This document shows positions 35,107 through 44,188 of a stretch of DNA of 64,000 bases, in pieces; position 1 is the first letter of the stretch, and every line of letters starts with the position of its first letter. The notes beneath the pieces are model-generated. The model made no database searches. It was not told the DNA's origin and saw only the letters and a program-made list of their open reading frames with translations. The translations under genes were made by a program, and so were the position numbers. Source of the stretch: UMGS1387 sp045541355 (GTDB lineage Bacteria; Bacillota; Clostridia; Oscillospirales; CAG-382); contig JAZQIW010000053.1 of the NCBI GenBank assembly GCA_045541355.1, positions 1 to 64,000 of the forward strand, written 5' to 3'.

Positions 35107-35168
35107 CCGTGTACCATACTTGGAGCTTTGTCCTACGGCAAGTTTCAGCGTGGTACACGGTTATTTTT
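35107..35168 (+). terminator. car operon terminator
   Basis: A perfect 10-bp stem CCGTGTACCA/TGGTACACGG closes a 34-nt loop that has a further small CTTG/CAAG pairing, and is followed by TTATTTTTATT. It ends the carA-carB/dapF transcript. Confidence 0.78.
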
Positions 35169-35305
35169 ATTATTATATTTGTTCACATAAAGTTAATAGC
35201 ATACAGTAGATTTTTGTCGATAAAATTTGTATTATTATCGTAATCATTGTAGTGTGGGGTTTTGCTTAAATCTTGATGTTGCACAAAGCAAAATGCACTG
35301 CAATA

Positions 35306-35351
35306 TGCCGTGGTTCTACGGCAGAAAATGTACCGCACAGCAACACGGTAC
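35306..35351 (+). promoter_or_regulatory. Structured leader of the pot operon
   Basis: Two hairpins precede potA: TGCCGT/ACGGCA at 35306-35323 and GTACCG/CGGTAC at 35330-35351. The second ends one base before the GGAGGTG ribosome site, so folding or protein binding could affect initiation. Polyamine control of translation is only a guess. A clear promoter upstream was not found. Confidence 0.4.
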
Positions 35352-35364
35352 GGAGGTGCTAAGA

Positions 35365-36468
35365 TTGGAAAAAAGTGTTATTGTCAGACTTGAGGATGTT
35401 GTTGTAAGATATGATGATGAAACCATCCTCAAAAAGATTAACCTTGACATTCATGACAAGGAATTTATTACTTTACTTGGTCCTTCGGGATGCGGAAAAA
35501 CAACAACCCTCCGAATAATCGGCGGATTTATGGATCCTACCGAGGGAAGCATTTACTTTGACGGAAAGAAAATCAACGGCGTTCCGCCATTTAAACGACA
35601 GGTAAATACTGTTTTCCAAAAGTATGCTCTTTTCCAACACTTAAATGTATATGAAAATATTGCATTCGGTCTCAGACTGAAAAAGACTCCCGAAAATGAA
35701 ATCCACAAGAGAGTTATGGAAATGCTTGAGCTTGTTAACCTGAAGGGTTACGGCGCAAGACGAGTTGATTACCTTTCGGGCGGTCAGCAGCAGAGAGTCG
35801 CAATTGCACGTGCTTTGATTAATCATCCGAGAATGCTGCTTCTTGACGAGCCATTAGGTGCTCTTGACTTAAAGCTCAGAAAAGAAATGCAGATTGAGCT
35901 TAAGAAAATACAGCAGCAGCTTGGAATTACCTTTATATATGTAACCCACGATCAGGAAGAAGCTCTTACAATGTCTGACCGTATTGTTGTCATGAACGGC
36001 GGTGTTATCGACCAGATCGGAACTCCACAGGATATTTACAACGAACCCGTCAATCCTTTTGTTGCAAAATTCATCGGCGAAAGCAATATCGTTGCAGGCC
36101 TTATGCACGATGATTTTGACGTCGAATTTGCAAACCAGAGATTTGTCTGCGTTGACAAGGGCTTTGGCAAGATGACACCGGTTGATGTTGTAATACGCCC
36201 CGAGGACATTAAATTCGGTCCTACCGGCGACAACACAATTGACGGCACCGTTGAAACCGTTACCTTCAAGGGCGTTCACTACGAAATTATAGTTGACGTA
36301 TTCGGTACAAAGTGGAAAATTCATTCCACAAAATCCGCCGAGCCCGGTGCCTTTATCGGTATGAGCCTCAATCCCGAGGACATTCACATCATGCACAAGA
36401 GCGATGCTCAGGGTATCTCCTTTAGTGCAGCACAGGATGAGGGTGGCGACAATGAAAACAAATTATAA
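35365..36468 (+). CDS. potA: Spermidine/putrescine ABC transporter ATPase
   Basis: This 367-residue ATPase energises polyamine import. Walker A is LLGPSGCGKTTTLRIIGGF near residue 38, the signature YLSGGQQQRVAIARALI near 138, Walker B LLLDEPLGALD near 160, the H-loop VTHDQEEALTMSDRI near 195. A C-terminal TOBE regulatory domain (about 280-350) contains VIRPEDIKFG. I chose the TTG at 35365, six bases after GGAGGTG, because the frame upstream has no ribosome site and is not family-like. It overlaps potB by 17 nt. Confidence 0.96.
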   Translation: MEKSVIVRLEDVVVRYDDETILKKINLDIHDKEFITLLGPSGCGKTTTLRIIGGFMDPTEGSIYFDGKKINGVPPFKRQVNTVFQKYALFQHLNVYENIAFGLRLKKTPENEIHKRVMEMLELVNLKGYGARRVDYLSGGQQQRVAIARALINHPRMLLLDEPLGALDLKLRKEMQIELKKIQQQLGITFIYVTHDQEEALTMSDRIVVMNGGVIDQIGTPQDIYNEPVNPFVAKFIGESNIVAGLMHDDFDVEFANQRFVCVDKGFGKMTPVDVVIRPEDIKFGPTGDNTIDGTVETVTFKGVHYEIIVDVFGTKWKIHSTKSAEPGAFIGMSLNPEDIHIMHKSDAQGISFSAAQDEGGDNENKL

Positions 36469-37270
36469 GGCAGCTTTTCCCTATATTCTATGGGTATTAT
36501 TCTTTACAGTTATCCCCTTTATTCTTGTAATTTACTATGCAGCCACATCTAAGGATGGAGGAAGTATTACCTTAGAAAACATTACAAATGCAAGTAAGTA
36601 TTTTCCAGTTCTTATCCGCTCTGTTTATCTTGCAGTAATTGCTACTGCTGTTTGTCTTGTAATTGCATATCCATTGGCTTTTACGATGTCAAGAAGTTCA
36701 AAGAGTACTCAGCGAGTAATACTTCTTCTTGTAATGCTCCCCATGTGGATGAATTTTCTTCTAAGAACATATGCATGGATTACTATCCTTGACAACAACG
36801 GTCTTATCAATTCATTTTTAAGCGATATTGGACTTCCGAAGGTCCAGCTTATCAACAACAGCGGTGCGGTAGTGCTTGGCATGGTTTACAACTATCTTCC
36901 GTTTATGATAACACCGCTTTACTCGATAATGACCAAGATTGACAAAAGTGTCATTGAGGCATCGCAGGATCTTGGATGTAATTCGCTTCAGGTTATCACA
37001 AAAACTGTTTTGCCGCTTAGTTTTCCCGGTATTCTTACAGGTATTACTGTGACATTTGTTCCTGCGGTAAGTACTTTTGTAATTTCGGGTCTTCTCGGCG
37101 GAAGCAACTGTTTCCTCATAGGCGACCTTATTCAGCAGCAATTCCTCGGAAACGAATACAACCTCAATTACGGTGCCGCAACTTCTTTAATGCTTATGGT
37201 TGTGGTATTTATCAGCATGGGTATATTCAATTCCTTCGACAACGATGAAATGGAGGACTCAATGATATGA
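36452..37270 (+). CDS. potB: Spermidine/putrescine ABC transporter permease PotB
   Basis: This 272-residue permease has six membrane helices. The EAA-type motif that docks the ATPase is EASQDLGCNSLQVITKTVLPLSFPGI near residue 170, spanning about 26 residues. The ATG at 36452 follows GAGGGTGG inside the end of potA. It overlaps potC by four bases, giving a tightly coupled potABCD operon. Confidence 0.96.
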   Translation: MKTNYKAAFPYILWVLFFTVIPFILVIYYAATSKDGGSITLENITNASKYFPVLIRSVYLAVIATAVCLVIAYPLAFTMSRSSKSTQRVILLLVMLPMWMNFLLRTYAWITILDNNGLINSFLSDIGLPKVQLINNSGAVVLGMVYNYLPFMITPLYSIMTKIDKSVIEASQDLGCNSLQVITKTVLPLSFPGILTGITVTFVPAVSTFVISGLLGGSNCFLIGDLIQQQFLGNEYNLNYGAATSLMLMVVVFISMGIFNSFDNDEMEDSMI

Positions 37271-38070
37271 AAAAGTTCCTCTCAAAGTTCTACGTTGCCC
37301 TCGTTTTTGCTTTTCTTTACCTTCCCATACTCGTTCTCATTGTTTTTTCCTTTAATGAAACAAAGGGTACTGTATGGACAGGATTCTCCTTTAAATGGTA
37401 CAAAGAGCTTATTAATAACGAGCTGATTATTTCATCGCTTGCCAACACGCTCATTATCGCAGTTATTGCATCTATATGCTCGGCTGTACTTGGTACTGCT
37501 GCGGCTTTCGGTATGCACAACATGAAAAAGCTTCCCAAGAGTATATTAAAGAATGCCACATACCTCCAGAACCTTAACCCCGAAATTGTTACGGGTATTT
37601 CTCTGATGCTGCTGTTTACATTCTTTAAGCTTACTCCGGGATATCTTACGTTGATACTTGCTCATATTACGTTTTGCGTTCCGACGGTAGTACTAAACGT
37701 ATTACCTAAGCTAAGGCAAATGAACGTAAATCTCTATGAGGCGGCTCTCGACCTTGGCTGTAACAGGCGTCAGGCGTTTTTTAAGGCTGTAATGCCTGAG
37801 ATAATGCCCGGTATTGTCACAGGTACTCTTATGGCTCTCACCTACTCTATTGATGACTTTGTTATCAGTTATTTTACAGCAGGTCCCGATTCTCAGACAC
37901 TGCCGGTTACAATTTACTCAATGACTAAAAAGAGAATAAGTCCCGAAATAAATGCACTGTCTACAATTCTTTTTGTTGTGGTGCTGGCAATTCTCATTAT
38001 CGTAAACGTAATCAGCGCAAAAAAAGAAAAAGAGGATGCCCGCAAGGCTTCTGCTTTTTCCGGTAAATAG
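37267..38070 (+). CDS. potC: Spermidine/putrescine ABC transporter permease PotC
   Basis: This 267-residue permease has six helices, the first at about residues 8-30 with FLYLPILVLIVFSFN typical of PotC. The ATPase-docking loop reads EAALDLGCNRRQAFFKAVMPEI near residue 158. A short charged C-terminal tail KKEKEDARKASA is cytoplasmic. It pairs with PotB to form the channel. Confidence 0.96.
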   Translation: MKKFLSKFYVALVFAFLYLPILVLIVFSFNETKGTVWTGFSFKWYKELINNELIISSLANTLIIAVIASICSAVLGTAAAFGMHNMKKLPKSILKNATYLQNLNPEIVTGISLMLLFTFFKLTPGYLTLILAHITFCVPTVVLNVLPKLRQMNVNLYEAALDLGCNRRQAFFKAVMPEIMPGIVTGTLMALTYSIDDFVISYFTAGPDSQTLPVTIYSMTKKRISPEINALSTILFVVVLAILIIVNVISAKKEKEDARKASAFSGK

Positions 38071-38083
38071 CGGAGGTGTAAAA

Positions 38084-39277
38084 ATGAAGAAATTTATACT
38101 TTTCGCTTTAATTTGCACTCTTTTCGTTTTGGGTGTTTCAGGCGTCGAGGTTGAAAACGAGGCTTATTACGAGCAATTTAGAGGAAAGAACATAACCCTC
38201 AATGTTTTCAACTGGGGCGAGTACATTTCCGATGGAAGCGAAGGAGCATTAAATGTACTCGACGAATTTGAAAAAATTTCCGGAATCAAAGTTGTATACA
38301 ACAACTACGAAACCAACGAGGATTTATATGCAAAGCTTTCGGCAAACAGAGACAACCCTCAGTATGATATTATCATTCCCTCGGACTACATGATTTCCCG
38401 CATGATTCGCGAGGATATGCTTGAAAAAATCAATTATGATAATGTACCAAACATCTCAATGATTGATGACAAGTACAGATATCCCGACTTTGACCCTACG
38501 GGAGAGTACTCTGTTCCGTACACATGGGGTACTGTTGGAATTGTATACAACACAAAATATGTTGCCGAGGAAGATATCGGAACCTGGGATTTACTCTGGA
38601 ATAAAAAATATGCAGGAAATATTCTCATGTTTTCAAACTCAAGAGACGCTTACGGTGTTGCTCTGAAAAAGCTTGGATATTCTCTCAACTCCACTGACAA
38701 AAACGAGATTGAAGAAGCAACAGAAATTCTGAAGCTTCAGCGTTCAGTAAATCAGGCATATGTTATGGACCAGACGTTTGACAAAATGGAAAATGAATCT
38801 GCATATATTGCACCCTACTATGCCGGTGACTGTCTTTCAATGATGGAAAACAACGAAGACCTTTCGTTCTATTATCCAAAAGAAGGATTTAACATTTTCA
38901 TTGACTCAATATGCATTCCAAAAGGAGCAAAGCACAAGGAGGCGGCTGAGGCGTTTATCAACTTCCTTTGCGAAACTGAGATTGCCGCAGCAAATTGTGA
39001 GTACATTTGTTACTTTACACCGCATAAGGTTGCAGCATCTATTATCGAATTTGATGAACGCATCTACCCCACTGACCTTCAGCTTTCAACTGCCGAATCA
39101 TATATTGCACTTCCGGACAACATCAATTCTCTTTACGATTCAAGCTGGATTGAAGTAAGAAGCAGTCTTGACATCAGTGAAATTGTTATGGTTGCAATAA
39201 TTCTCGGGCTCTCGCTGTCAGTGCTTATAATACTTACAATTTTAAGACGTATGAAAAAGAACAAAATCAACTACTGA
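38084..39277 (+). CDS. potD: Polyamine-binding protein PotD-like, C-terminally anchored
   Basis: This 397-residue extracellular binding protein captures polyamine for PotABC. The N-terminal signal peptide MKKFILFALICTLFVLGVSG lacks a lipobox cysteine. The mature part has the PotD/PotF fold, with LNVFNWGEYISDG near residue 39, IIIPSDYMISRMI near 96 and VPYTWGTVGIVYN near 145. A strong hydrophobic helix (about residues 365-386) followed by RRMKKNKINY anchors the C-terminus. Most Firmicute PotD proteins are lipoproteins, so this is unusual. I chose the ATG at 38084 after GGAGGTG. Confidence 0.93.
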   Translation: MKKFILFALICTLFVLGVSGVEVENEAYYEQFRGKNITLNVFNWGEYISDGSEGALNVLDEFEKISGIKVVYNNYETNEDLYAKLSANRDNPQYDIIIPSDYMISRMIREDMLEKINYDNVPNISMIDDKYRYPDFDPTGEYSVPYTWGTVGIVYNTKYVAEEDIGTWDLLWNKKYAGNILMFSNSRDAYGVALKKLGYSLNSTDKNEIEEATEILKLQRSVNQAYVMDQTFDKMENESAYIAPYYAGDCLSMMENNEDLSFYYPKEGFNIFIDSICIPKGAKHKEAAEAFINFLCETEIAAANCEYICYFTPHKVAASIIEFDERIYPTDLQLSTAESYIALPDNINSLYDSSWIEVRSSLDISEIVMVAIILGLSLSVLIILTILRRMKKNKINY

Positions 39278-39316
39278 TTTGTTCACAAATAATTTACTTT
39301 ATTTTTTGAAAAACTA

Positions 39317-39345
39317 TTTACTTTATCTTCCGATTGTGATACAAT
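39317..39345 (+). promoter_or_regulatory. rpsO promoter
   Basis: TTTACT, 17 nt, TACAAT, with an extended TGA before the -10 box. Transcription would start near 39352, at the base of a structured leader. Confidence 0.65.
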
Positions 39346-39346
39346 A

Positions 39347-39482
39347 TTGCAGTAAGCGTAATTACCCATTACTAAGTTCGGGGAGCAAAGCCTTACCTTA
39401 ACGGTTAAGAGGTGTTCACCTGCCCCGGTCCCGGTTTTCGGGTCTATTACCTGCAGAAAATAAAGAAAGGTGGAAAACACAA
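39347..39482 (+). ncRNA. Structured 5' leader of rpsO (possible S15 autoregulatory RNA)
   Basis: The 130-nt leader folds by eye into a closed junction. The closing helix pairs GCAGTAA (39349-39355) with TTACCTGC (39447-39454, one bulge). Inside, CGGGG (39379) pairs with CCCCG (39423) around two hairpins, CTTAA-CGG-TTAAG and AGGTG-TT-CACCT, with another hairpin CCCG-GTTTT-CGGG at 39430-39442. S15 is known to control its own mRNA through structured leaders in several bacteria. The match here is by position and structure, not by a recognised consensus. Confidence 0.55.
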
Positions 39483-39749
39483 ATGATTACAAAGGAAATC
39501 AAGCAGCAGATCATCGATCAGTACAAGACACACGAAGGAGATACAGGTTCTCCTGAGGTTCAGATTGCGGTTCTTACTTACAGAATCAACTCTCTTAACG
39601 AGCATCTCAAGGCAAACCACAACGACCATCACTCCAGACGCGGTCTTCTCAAGATGGTAGGTCACAGAAGAAATCTTCTCGCATACCTCACCAAGGTTGA
39701 CATCAACCGTTACCGTGCAATCGTTGAAAAGCTCGGCCTCAGAAAGTAA
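39483..39749 (+). CDS. rpsO: Ribosomal protein S15
   Basis: This 88-residue protein binds the 16S rRNA central domain early in 30S assembly. The signature TGSPEVQIAVLTYRINSLNEHLK is at residues 21-43, followed by HHSRRGLLKMVGHRRNLLAYL at about 50-70. These hold the rRNA-binding residues. Length is exact for the family. AAAGGTGG precedes the ATG. rpsO next to pnp is a conserved pairing in bacteria. Confidence 0.99.
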   Translation: MITKEIKQQIIDQYKTHEGDTGSPEVQIAVLTYRINSLNEHLKANHNDHHSRRGLLKMVGHRRNLLAYLTKVDINRYRAIVEKLGLRK

Positions 39750-39760
39750 TAACCACAAAC

Positions 39761-39788
39761 GGGCGAATTGGCGATAAGCTATTCGCCC
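39761..39788 (+). terminator. rpsO terminator
   Basis: An 8-bp stem GGGCGAAT/ATTCGCCC with a 12-nt loop is followed by TCAATTTCGTTTT. The U-tract is interrupted, so some read-through into pnp may occur. Confidence 0.65.
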
Positions 39789-39951
39789 TCAATTTCGTTT
39801 TAAGAAGGTAGCCTTAGTGTGCATTTTTATATCTTTGGCATTTAATTTTGCGACTTAAGGTTAAGGGTATTAGGTCATGAAATTAAGTGCAAAATTTATG
39901 AATATGTTCTCCAAGGCTAACAAAAATGATAAATCTAAGGAGGAACAAAAA

Positions 39952-42042
39952 ATGTTTGAAAATTACAGAGTATTTTCTACTACTCTCGCCGGCAGAAAGC
40001 TTACAGTTGAAACCGGTAAAATCGCACAGCTTGCAAACGGCTCCGCACTTGTAAGATACGGCGACACAGCAATTCTCGCCACAGCTACGGCAAGCTCAGC
40101 GCCCAGAGACGGCATAGACTTTCTTCCCCTGTCAGTTGACTTTGAAGAAAGACTTTACGCAGTTGGTAAAATCCCCGGCTCTTTCTTGAAGAGAGAAGGA
40201 AAGCCCAGCGAAAAGGCTATCCTTACAAGCCGTGTTATTGACAGACCCATAAGACCTCTCTTCCCCAAGGATCTCAGAAATGACGTAACACTAAACCTTC
40301 TCGTTCTTTCCGTTGACCCTGACTGCAGCCCTGAGGTTACAGGTCTTATTGGTGCTTCTCTTGCCCTTTCCATCTCAGACATTCCCTGGAACGGTCCTGT
40401 GTCCAGCGTATTTGTCGGCATGGTTGACGGTGAGGTTGTTATCAACCCCACAAAGGCTCAGAGAGAAGTAAGCACACTTGAGCTTACCGTTGCTTCTTCT
40501 GCAAAGAAGGTTGTTATGATTGAAGCAGGCGCGAAGGAAATTTCCGATGATGCTATGTTTGATGCAATCATGAAAGCACATGAAGTTAACCAGGAAATTG
40601 TTAAATTTATTGAGCACGTTCAGAGCGAAATCGGTAAGACAAAGTTTGAGTACGCGTCCTGCGATGTTGACCATGACCTTTATGACAAGATTGCAGAATA
40701 CGCTATTGACAAAGTAAAGTACGCGCTTGATACAGATGACAAGAATGTCAGAGAAGAGAGACTCAACAGCGTTTATGCCGATGTTGAAGCATTTGTTGCT
40801 GAACAGTATCCCGACGAAGACAGAAAAGCTGAAATGGGAGAATGTCTCTACAAGCTCCAGAAGTTTGTTGTCAGAAGATGGCTTCTCGACGAAGGCAAGC
40901 GTGTTGACGGCAGACGCCTTGACGAAATAAGACCTCTTGCTTCCGAAGTTGGTGTTCTTCCCAGAACTCATGGTTCTGCGCTCTTTACTCGCGGTCAGAC
41001 ACAGGTTCTTACTATCGCAACACTCGGTCTTGTTGGCGAACAGCAGCTTCTTGACGGTATTGATGATGAGGAATACAAGAGATATATGCACCACTACAAT
41101 ATGCCCAGCTACTCTGTTGGTGAAACAAAGCCCTCCAGAGGTCCCGGCAGACGTGAAATCGGTCACGGTGCACTTGCAGAGCGTGCTCTTCTCCCTGTAA
41201 TTCCTTCCGTTGAAGAGTTCCCCTACTCTATCAGACTTGTTTCTGAGGTAGTTTCTTCAAACGGTTCAACCTCTCAGGGTTCTATCTGCGCTTCTACTCT
41301 TGCTCTTATGGATGCAGGTGTTCCGATTAAGGATCCCGTAGCCGGTATTTCCTGCGGTCTTATTACCGAAGGCGACAGATGGATGACAATGGTCGATATT
41401 CAGGGTCTTGAAGACTTCTTTGGTGATATGGACTTTAAGGTTGCAGGTACAAAGAACGGTATCACAGCCATTCAGATGGACCTTAAGATTGACGGTCTTA
41501 CACCTGAAATTATCAAGGCTGCTTTTGCTCAGACACACACCGCAAGAGACTACATCCTTGATGAAGTAATGCTCAAGGCAATTGACAAGCCTCGTGCCGA
41601 TGTTTCCGATTACGCTCCCAAGATGATTACAATAAAGATTGACCCCGAAAAAATCGGTGACGTTATCGGTAAGGGCGGTAAGGTAATTCAGGCAATCACA
41701 GCTGAAACAGGCGCAAAGATTGACATTGAAGATGACGGTACAGTATTTATTGCTGCCATCGACAAAAATGCAGGTCTCAAGGCAAAATCAATCGTCGAAG
41801 CAATTGCTTTTGATCCCGAACCCGGTGCTGTATTTGTAGGTAAGGTAACAAGACTTATGTCCTTTGGTGCATTTGTTGAAATTGCTCCCGGCAAGGAAGG
41901 TCTTGTACACATTTCTAAGCTTGCAAAGGAACGTGTTGAAAAGGTTGAAGATGTTGTAAACGTAGGCGACGAAATCAAGGTTAAGGTACTTGAAATCGAC
42001 GACAAGGGCAGAATCAATCTTTCCAGAAAAGACGCCATCTAA
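39952..42042 (+). CDS. pnp: Polynucleotide phosphorylase
   Basis: This 696-residue enzyme degrades RNA 3' to 5' with phosphate. Two RNase PH domains (about 1-215 and 310-540) flank an alpha-helical domain. The second core carries FTRGQTQVL near 350 and the conserved VSSNGSTSQGSICASTLAL near 430. A KH domain with IGDVIGKGGKVIQ near 563 and an S1 domain VGKVTRLMSFGAFVEI near 628 follow. I chose the ATG at 39952 because AAGGAGG is seven bases before it; an earlier in-frame ATG at 39877 lies before that site and adds 25 residues not found in the family. Confidence 0.98.
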   Translation: MFENYRVFSTTLAGRKLTVETGKIAQLANGSALVRYGDTAILATATASSAPRDGIDFLPLSVDFEERLYAVGKIPGSFLKREGKPSEKAILTSRVIDRPIRPLFPKDLRNDVTLNLLVLSVDPDCSPEVTGLIGASLALSISDIPWNGPVSSVFVGMVDGEVVINPTKAQREVSTLELTVASSAKKVVMIEAGAKEISDDAMFDAIMKAHEVNQEIVKFIEHVQSEIGKTKFEYASCDVDHDLYDKIAEYAIDKVKYALDTDDKNVREERLNSVYADVEAFVAEQYPDEDRKAEMGECLYKLQKFVVRRWLLDEGKRVDGRRLDEIRPLASEVGVLPRTHGSALFTRGQTQVLTIATLGLVGEQQLLDGIDDEEYKRYMHHYNMPSYSVGETKPSRGPGRREIGHGALAERALLPVIPSVEEFPYSIRLVSEVVSSNGSTSQGSICASTLALMDAGVPIKDPVAGISCGLITEGDRWMTMVDIQGLEDFFGDMDFKVAGTKNGITAIQMDLKIDGLTPEIIKAAFAQTHTARDYILDEVMLKAIDKPRADVSDYAPKMITIKIDPEKIGDVIGKGGKVIQAITAETGAKIDIEDDGTVFIAAIDKNAGLKAKSIVEAIAFDPEPGAVFVGKVTRLMSFGAFVEIAPGKEGLVHISKLAKERVEKVEDVVNVGDEIKVKVLEIDDKGRINLSRKDAI

Positions 42043-42053
42043 CCAATACATTG

Positions 42054-42083
42054 TCAAGCGGAAGAAATTCCGCTTGATTTTTT
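42054..42083 (+). terminator. pnp terminator
   Basis: A perfect 10-bp stem TCAAGCGGAA/TTCCGCTTGA with a GAAA tetraloop is followed directly by six T residues. Confidence 0.92.
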
Positions 42084-42118
42084 GAATTTTATGTCTGTGA
42101 AGATTTAGGAGAATTTCT

Positions 42119-42835
42119 ATGGAAGAAATGAGATTACAGAAATATATTTCTGATTGCGGTCTTATGTCAAGAAGAGCTGCTGAAAAGGAAATTGAAAAAG
42201 GATTTTTCAAAGTCAATGGAATCAGAGCTGAAATCGGTCAGAAAATTAATCCCGACAAGGATGAAATCGAATATAAAGGAAAGCTTGTCAAGGGTGGCAG
42301 TAAAAAGGTCTATGTTATGCTGTATAAGCCGCGCGGATATGTTACAACAATGAGTGATGATGAGGGCAGAAAGTGCATTCCTGAGCTTTTAGATGAGATA
42401 CCCGAACGCGTCTACCCCTGCGGACGTCTTGATATGGATTCCGAAGGGCTTCTCATTCTCACAAACGACGGTGAGGTTGCAAACAAGCTTATGCACCCAA
42501 AACACCATGTTGAAAAAATATACCATGTAAAGGTTAAGGGTGAGATTGAGCCCGAAACACTCGTACTGCTTAATTCTCCCATGATAATTGATGACTATAA
42601 AATTAAACCGGTAAAGGTTTCAATAATTGAACGCAAAGAAGGAAATACTATTCTAAGATTCATACTTTCAGAGGGAAGAAACAGGCAAATCAGAAAAATG
42701 TGCGAGCAGGCACACCTGAATATCACTCGCTTAAAGCGAGTTGCAGTCGGAGATTTGACAATAGGTATGTTAAAGCCCGGTCAATGGAAATACATGAATT
42801 ATAACGAAATCAGCATATTGAAGAATATGTCCTAA
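42119..42835 (+). CDS. rluB: 23S rRNA pseudouridine synthase, RluB/RsuA family
   Basis: This 238-residue enzyme isomerises uridine in rRNA. The N-terminal S4 RNA-binding domain is MRLQKYISDCGLMSRRAAEKE. The catalytic motif CGRLDMDSEGLLILTNDG near residue 101 has the nucleophilic Asp, and the C-terminal EGRNRQIRKMCE near 190 is the family signature. This architecture fits RluB/RluE/RsuA; RluB is the usual assignment in Clostridia, but the exact target is not proven. AGGAG precedes the ATG by seven bases. Confidence 0.93.
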   Translation: MEEMRLQKYISDCGLMSRRAAEKEIEKGFFKVNGIRAEIGQKINPDKDEIEYKGKLVKGGSKKVYVMLYKPRGYVTTMSDDEGRKCIPELLDEIPERVYPCGRLDMDSEGLLILTNDGEVANKLMHPKHHVEKIYHVKVKGEIEPETLVLLNSPMIIDDYKIKPVKVSIIERKEGNTILRFILSEGRNRQIRKMCEQAHLNITRLKRVAVGDLTIGMLKPGQWKYMNYNEISILKNMS

Positions 42836-42847
42836 GAGGTATACAAA

Positions 42848-43249
42848 ATGATAGCAATAAAACCTGTTTATACAAGCTATGAACGTGAAGAATATATGAA
42901 ACCCTTCGGAATTGTTCCCAAGGACAATCAAGTTGTAATTGCTGCTATCAATGACGGCAGATTTGTCGGTGCTGCGCTTGTTTCATTCAAGGACAATACG
43001 GGAACGGTACACCTGATGAGTCTTATTGACGGTTATGATGATTACATCGACAGATTTCTTATCGGAAAGGCAGCACTTAACTTTCTCGATCTGTCCGGAG
43101 CAAAGGATATAACCTATACCGGAGATGACGAAAAGCTTGCCAAGTCTCTCGGATTCAAGCTTGTAAACCAGCATATGAAAATCGACCTTACAGGATACTT
43201 TGACGGAGCACACGAGGGTTGCGGCGGACACAATTCGGAGGTCAAATAA
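42848..43249 (+). CDS. GNAT-like acetyltransferase-fold protein
   Basis: This 133-residue protein has a beta-alpha pattern like a small GNAT domain. A strand segment VGAALVSFKDNTGTVHLMSLIDGYDD in residues 40-65 and LAKSLGFKLVNQHMKIDL near 98-115 look like the substrate and acetyl-CoA side. The canonical acetyl-CoA loop (Q/RxxGxG/A) is not evident, so enzymatic activity is doubtful. It starts 12 nt after rluB and its TAA overlaps the start of the AEC transporter. Confidence 0.7.
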   Translation: MIAIKPVYTSYEREEYMKPFGIVPKDNQVVIAAINDGRFVGAALVSFKDNTGTVHLMSLIDGYDDYIDRFLIGKAALNFLDLSGAKDITYTGDDEKLAKSLGFKLVNQHMKIDLTGYFDGAHEGCGGHNSEVK

Positions 43250-44184
43250 TGGGAGATTACAGCGTTAGAGTAATTGAAAAGATAATTGTTCTTTTTATTG
43301 CTATGATTGCAGGCTATATAGCTAAAAAAGGAAAGCTTATAAGCGGCGAGAGCACAAAATCACTGTCATCATTGCTTGTTTATATTACAAATCCTTGTTT
43401 GATTGTTTGTTCCCTTCAAAGAGAATATGACTCAAACCTTTTGATTACGGCAGCAAATGTTTTTGCTCTATCGGTTGCTGTTCACTCGCTTCTTGCAATA
43501 TTCTCACATTTCATATTCAGACACGTTAAGAATAAAAGCGAGAGAAGCGTCTACTCCTACGGTTTGACATACAGCAATTGCGGTTATATGGGATTTCCTC
43601 TTATGATGGCAATTTTCAAAGATGACCCGCAGCTCGGTTTGTTCTACGGAGTTATTTTTGTAACAGCATTTAATCTTTTCTCATGGACTCATGGCATTAT
43701 TGTTATGAGCAATGAAGGTAAGATTCCGTGGAAAAAGCTCGTATTAAACCCTGCGCTTATCGCCGTCATAATCAGCATGGTTTTATTCCTTGGAAGAATT
43801 ATGCTTCCGAAAACAATAAATGACGGACTTACTCTTGTCGGCGACATGACATTTCCGCTATCAATGATAATAATAGGAAGTCTGCTTGCTGACATGAAGC
43901 TGTTAAAGATTCTGTCTCAAAAAAAGCTGTATCTGTTTTCGGCATTAACTTTATTGGTAGTTCCTGCAATTATGCTTATTATTGCCAAGCTTTTAGGGCT
44001 TCCGGAATATCTTTCCATTGTAGGCATTACCATGTGTGCTGCTCCCGTTGCGGCAAACACGGCAGTAACTGCTGAGGTTTACGATAACGACTCGGCACTC
44101 GCCGCAAGACTTGTTGGTATTACTACCCTATTCTGTCTTGTTACAATGCCATTCATGCTATGGTTAGCAGAGATTATATTATAA
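43249..44184 (+). CDS. AEC-family transporter (auxin efflux carrier fold)
   Basis: This 311-residue membrane transporter has ten helices in two five-helix halves. It has the family features: NPCLIVCSL near residue 54 in helix 2 and a conserved GYMGFPLMMA in helix 4, plus the C-terminal AAPVAANTAVTAEVYDND. Members carry malate, malonate or other anions; the substrate cannot be told. I chose the ATG at 43249 after GGAGGT; it overlaps the GNAT-like stop. Confidence 0.93.
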   Translation: MGDYSVRVIEKIIVLFIAMIAGYIAKKGKLISGESTKSLSSLLVYITNPCLIVCSLQREYDSNLLITAANVFALSVAVHSLLAIFSHFIFRHVKNKSERSVYSYGLTYSNCGYMGFPLMMAIFKDDPQLGLFYGVIFVTAFNLFSWTHGIIVMSNEGKIPWKKLVLNPALIAVIISMVLFLGRIMLPKTINDGLTLVGDMTFPLSMIIIGSLLADMKLLKILSQKKLYLFSALTLLVVPAIMLIIAKLLGLPEYLSIVGITMCAAPVAANTAVTAEVYDNDSALAARLVGITTLFCLVTMPFMLWLAEIIL

Positions 44185-44188
44185 AACA

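Noticed and set aside
39877..39951. N-terminal extension of pnp from an earlier ATG
   Set aside because: The strong AAGGAGG site is inside the extension and points to the ATG at 39952.
40375..41166. Open frame on the minus strand opposite pnp
   Set aside because: It overlaps the conserved pnp core, is rich in Cys, Asn and Phe in a non-family way, and has no start signal.
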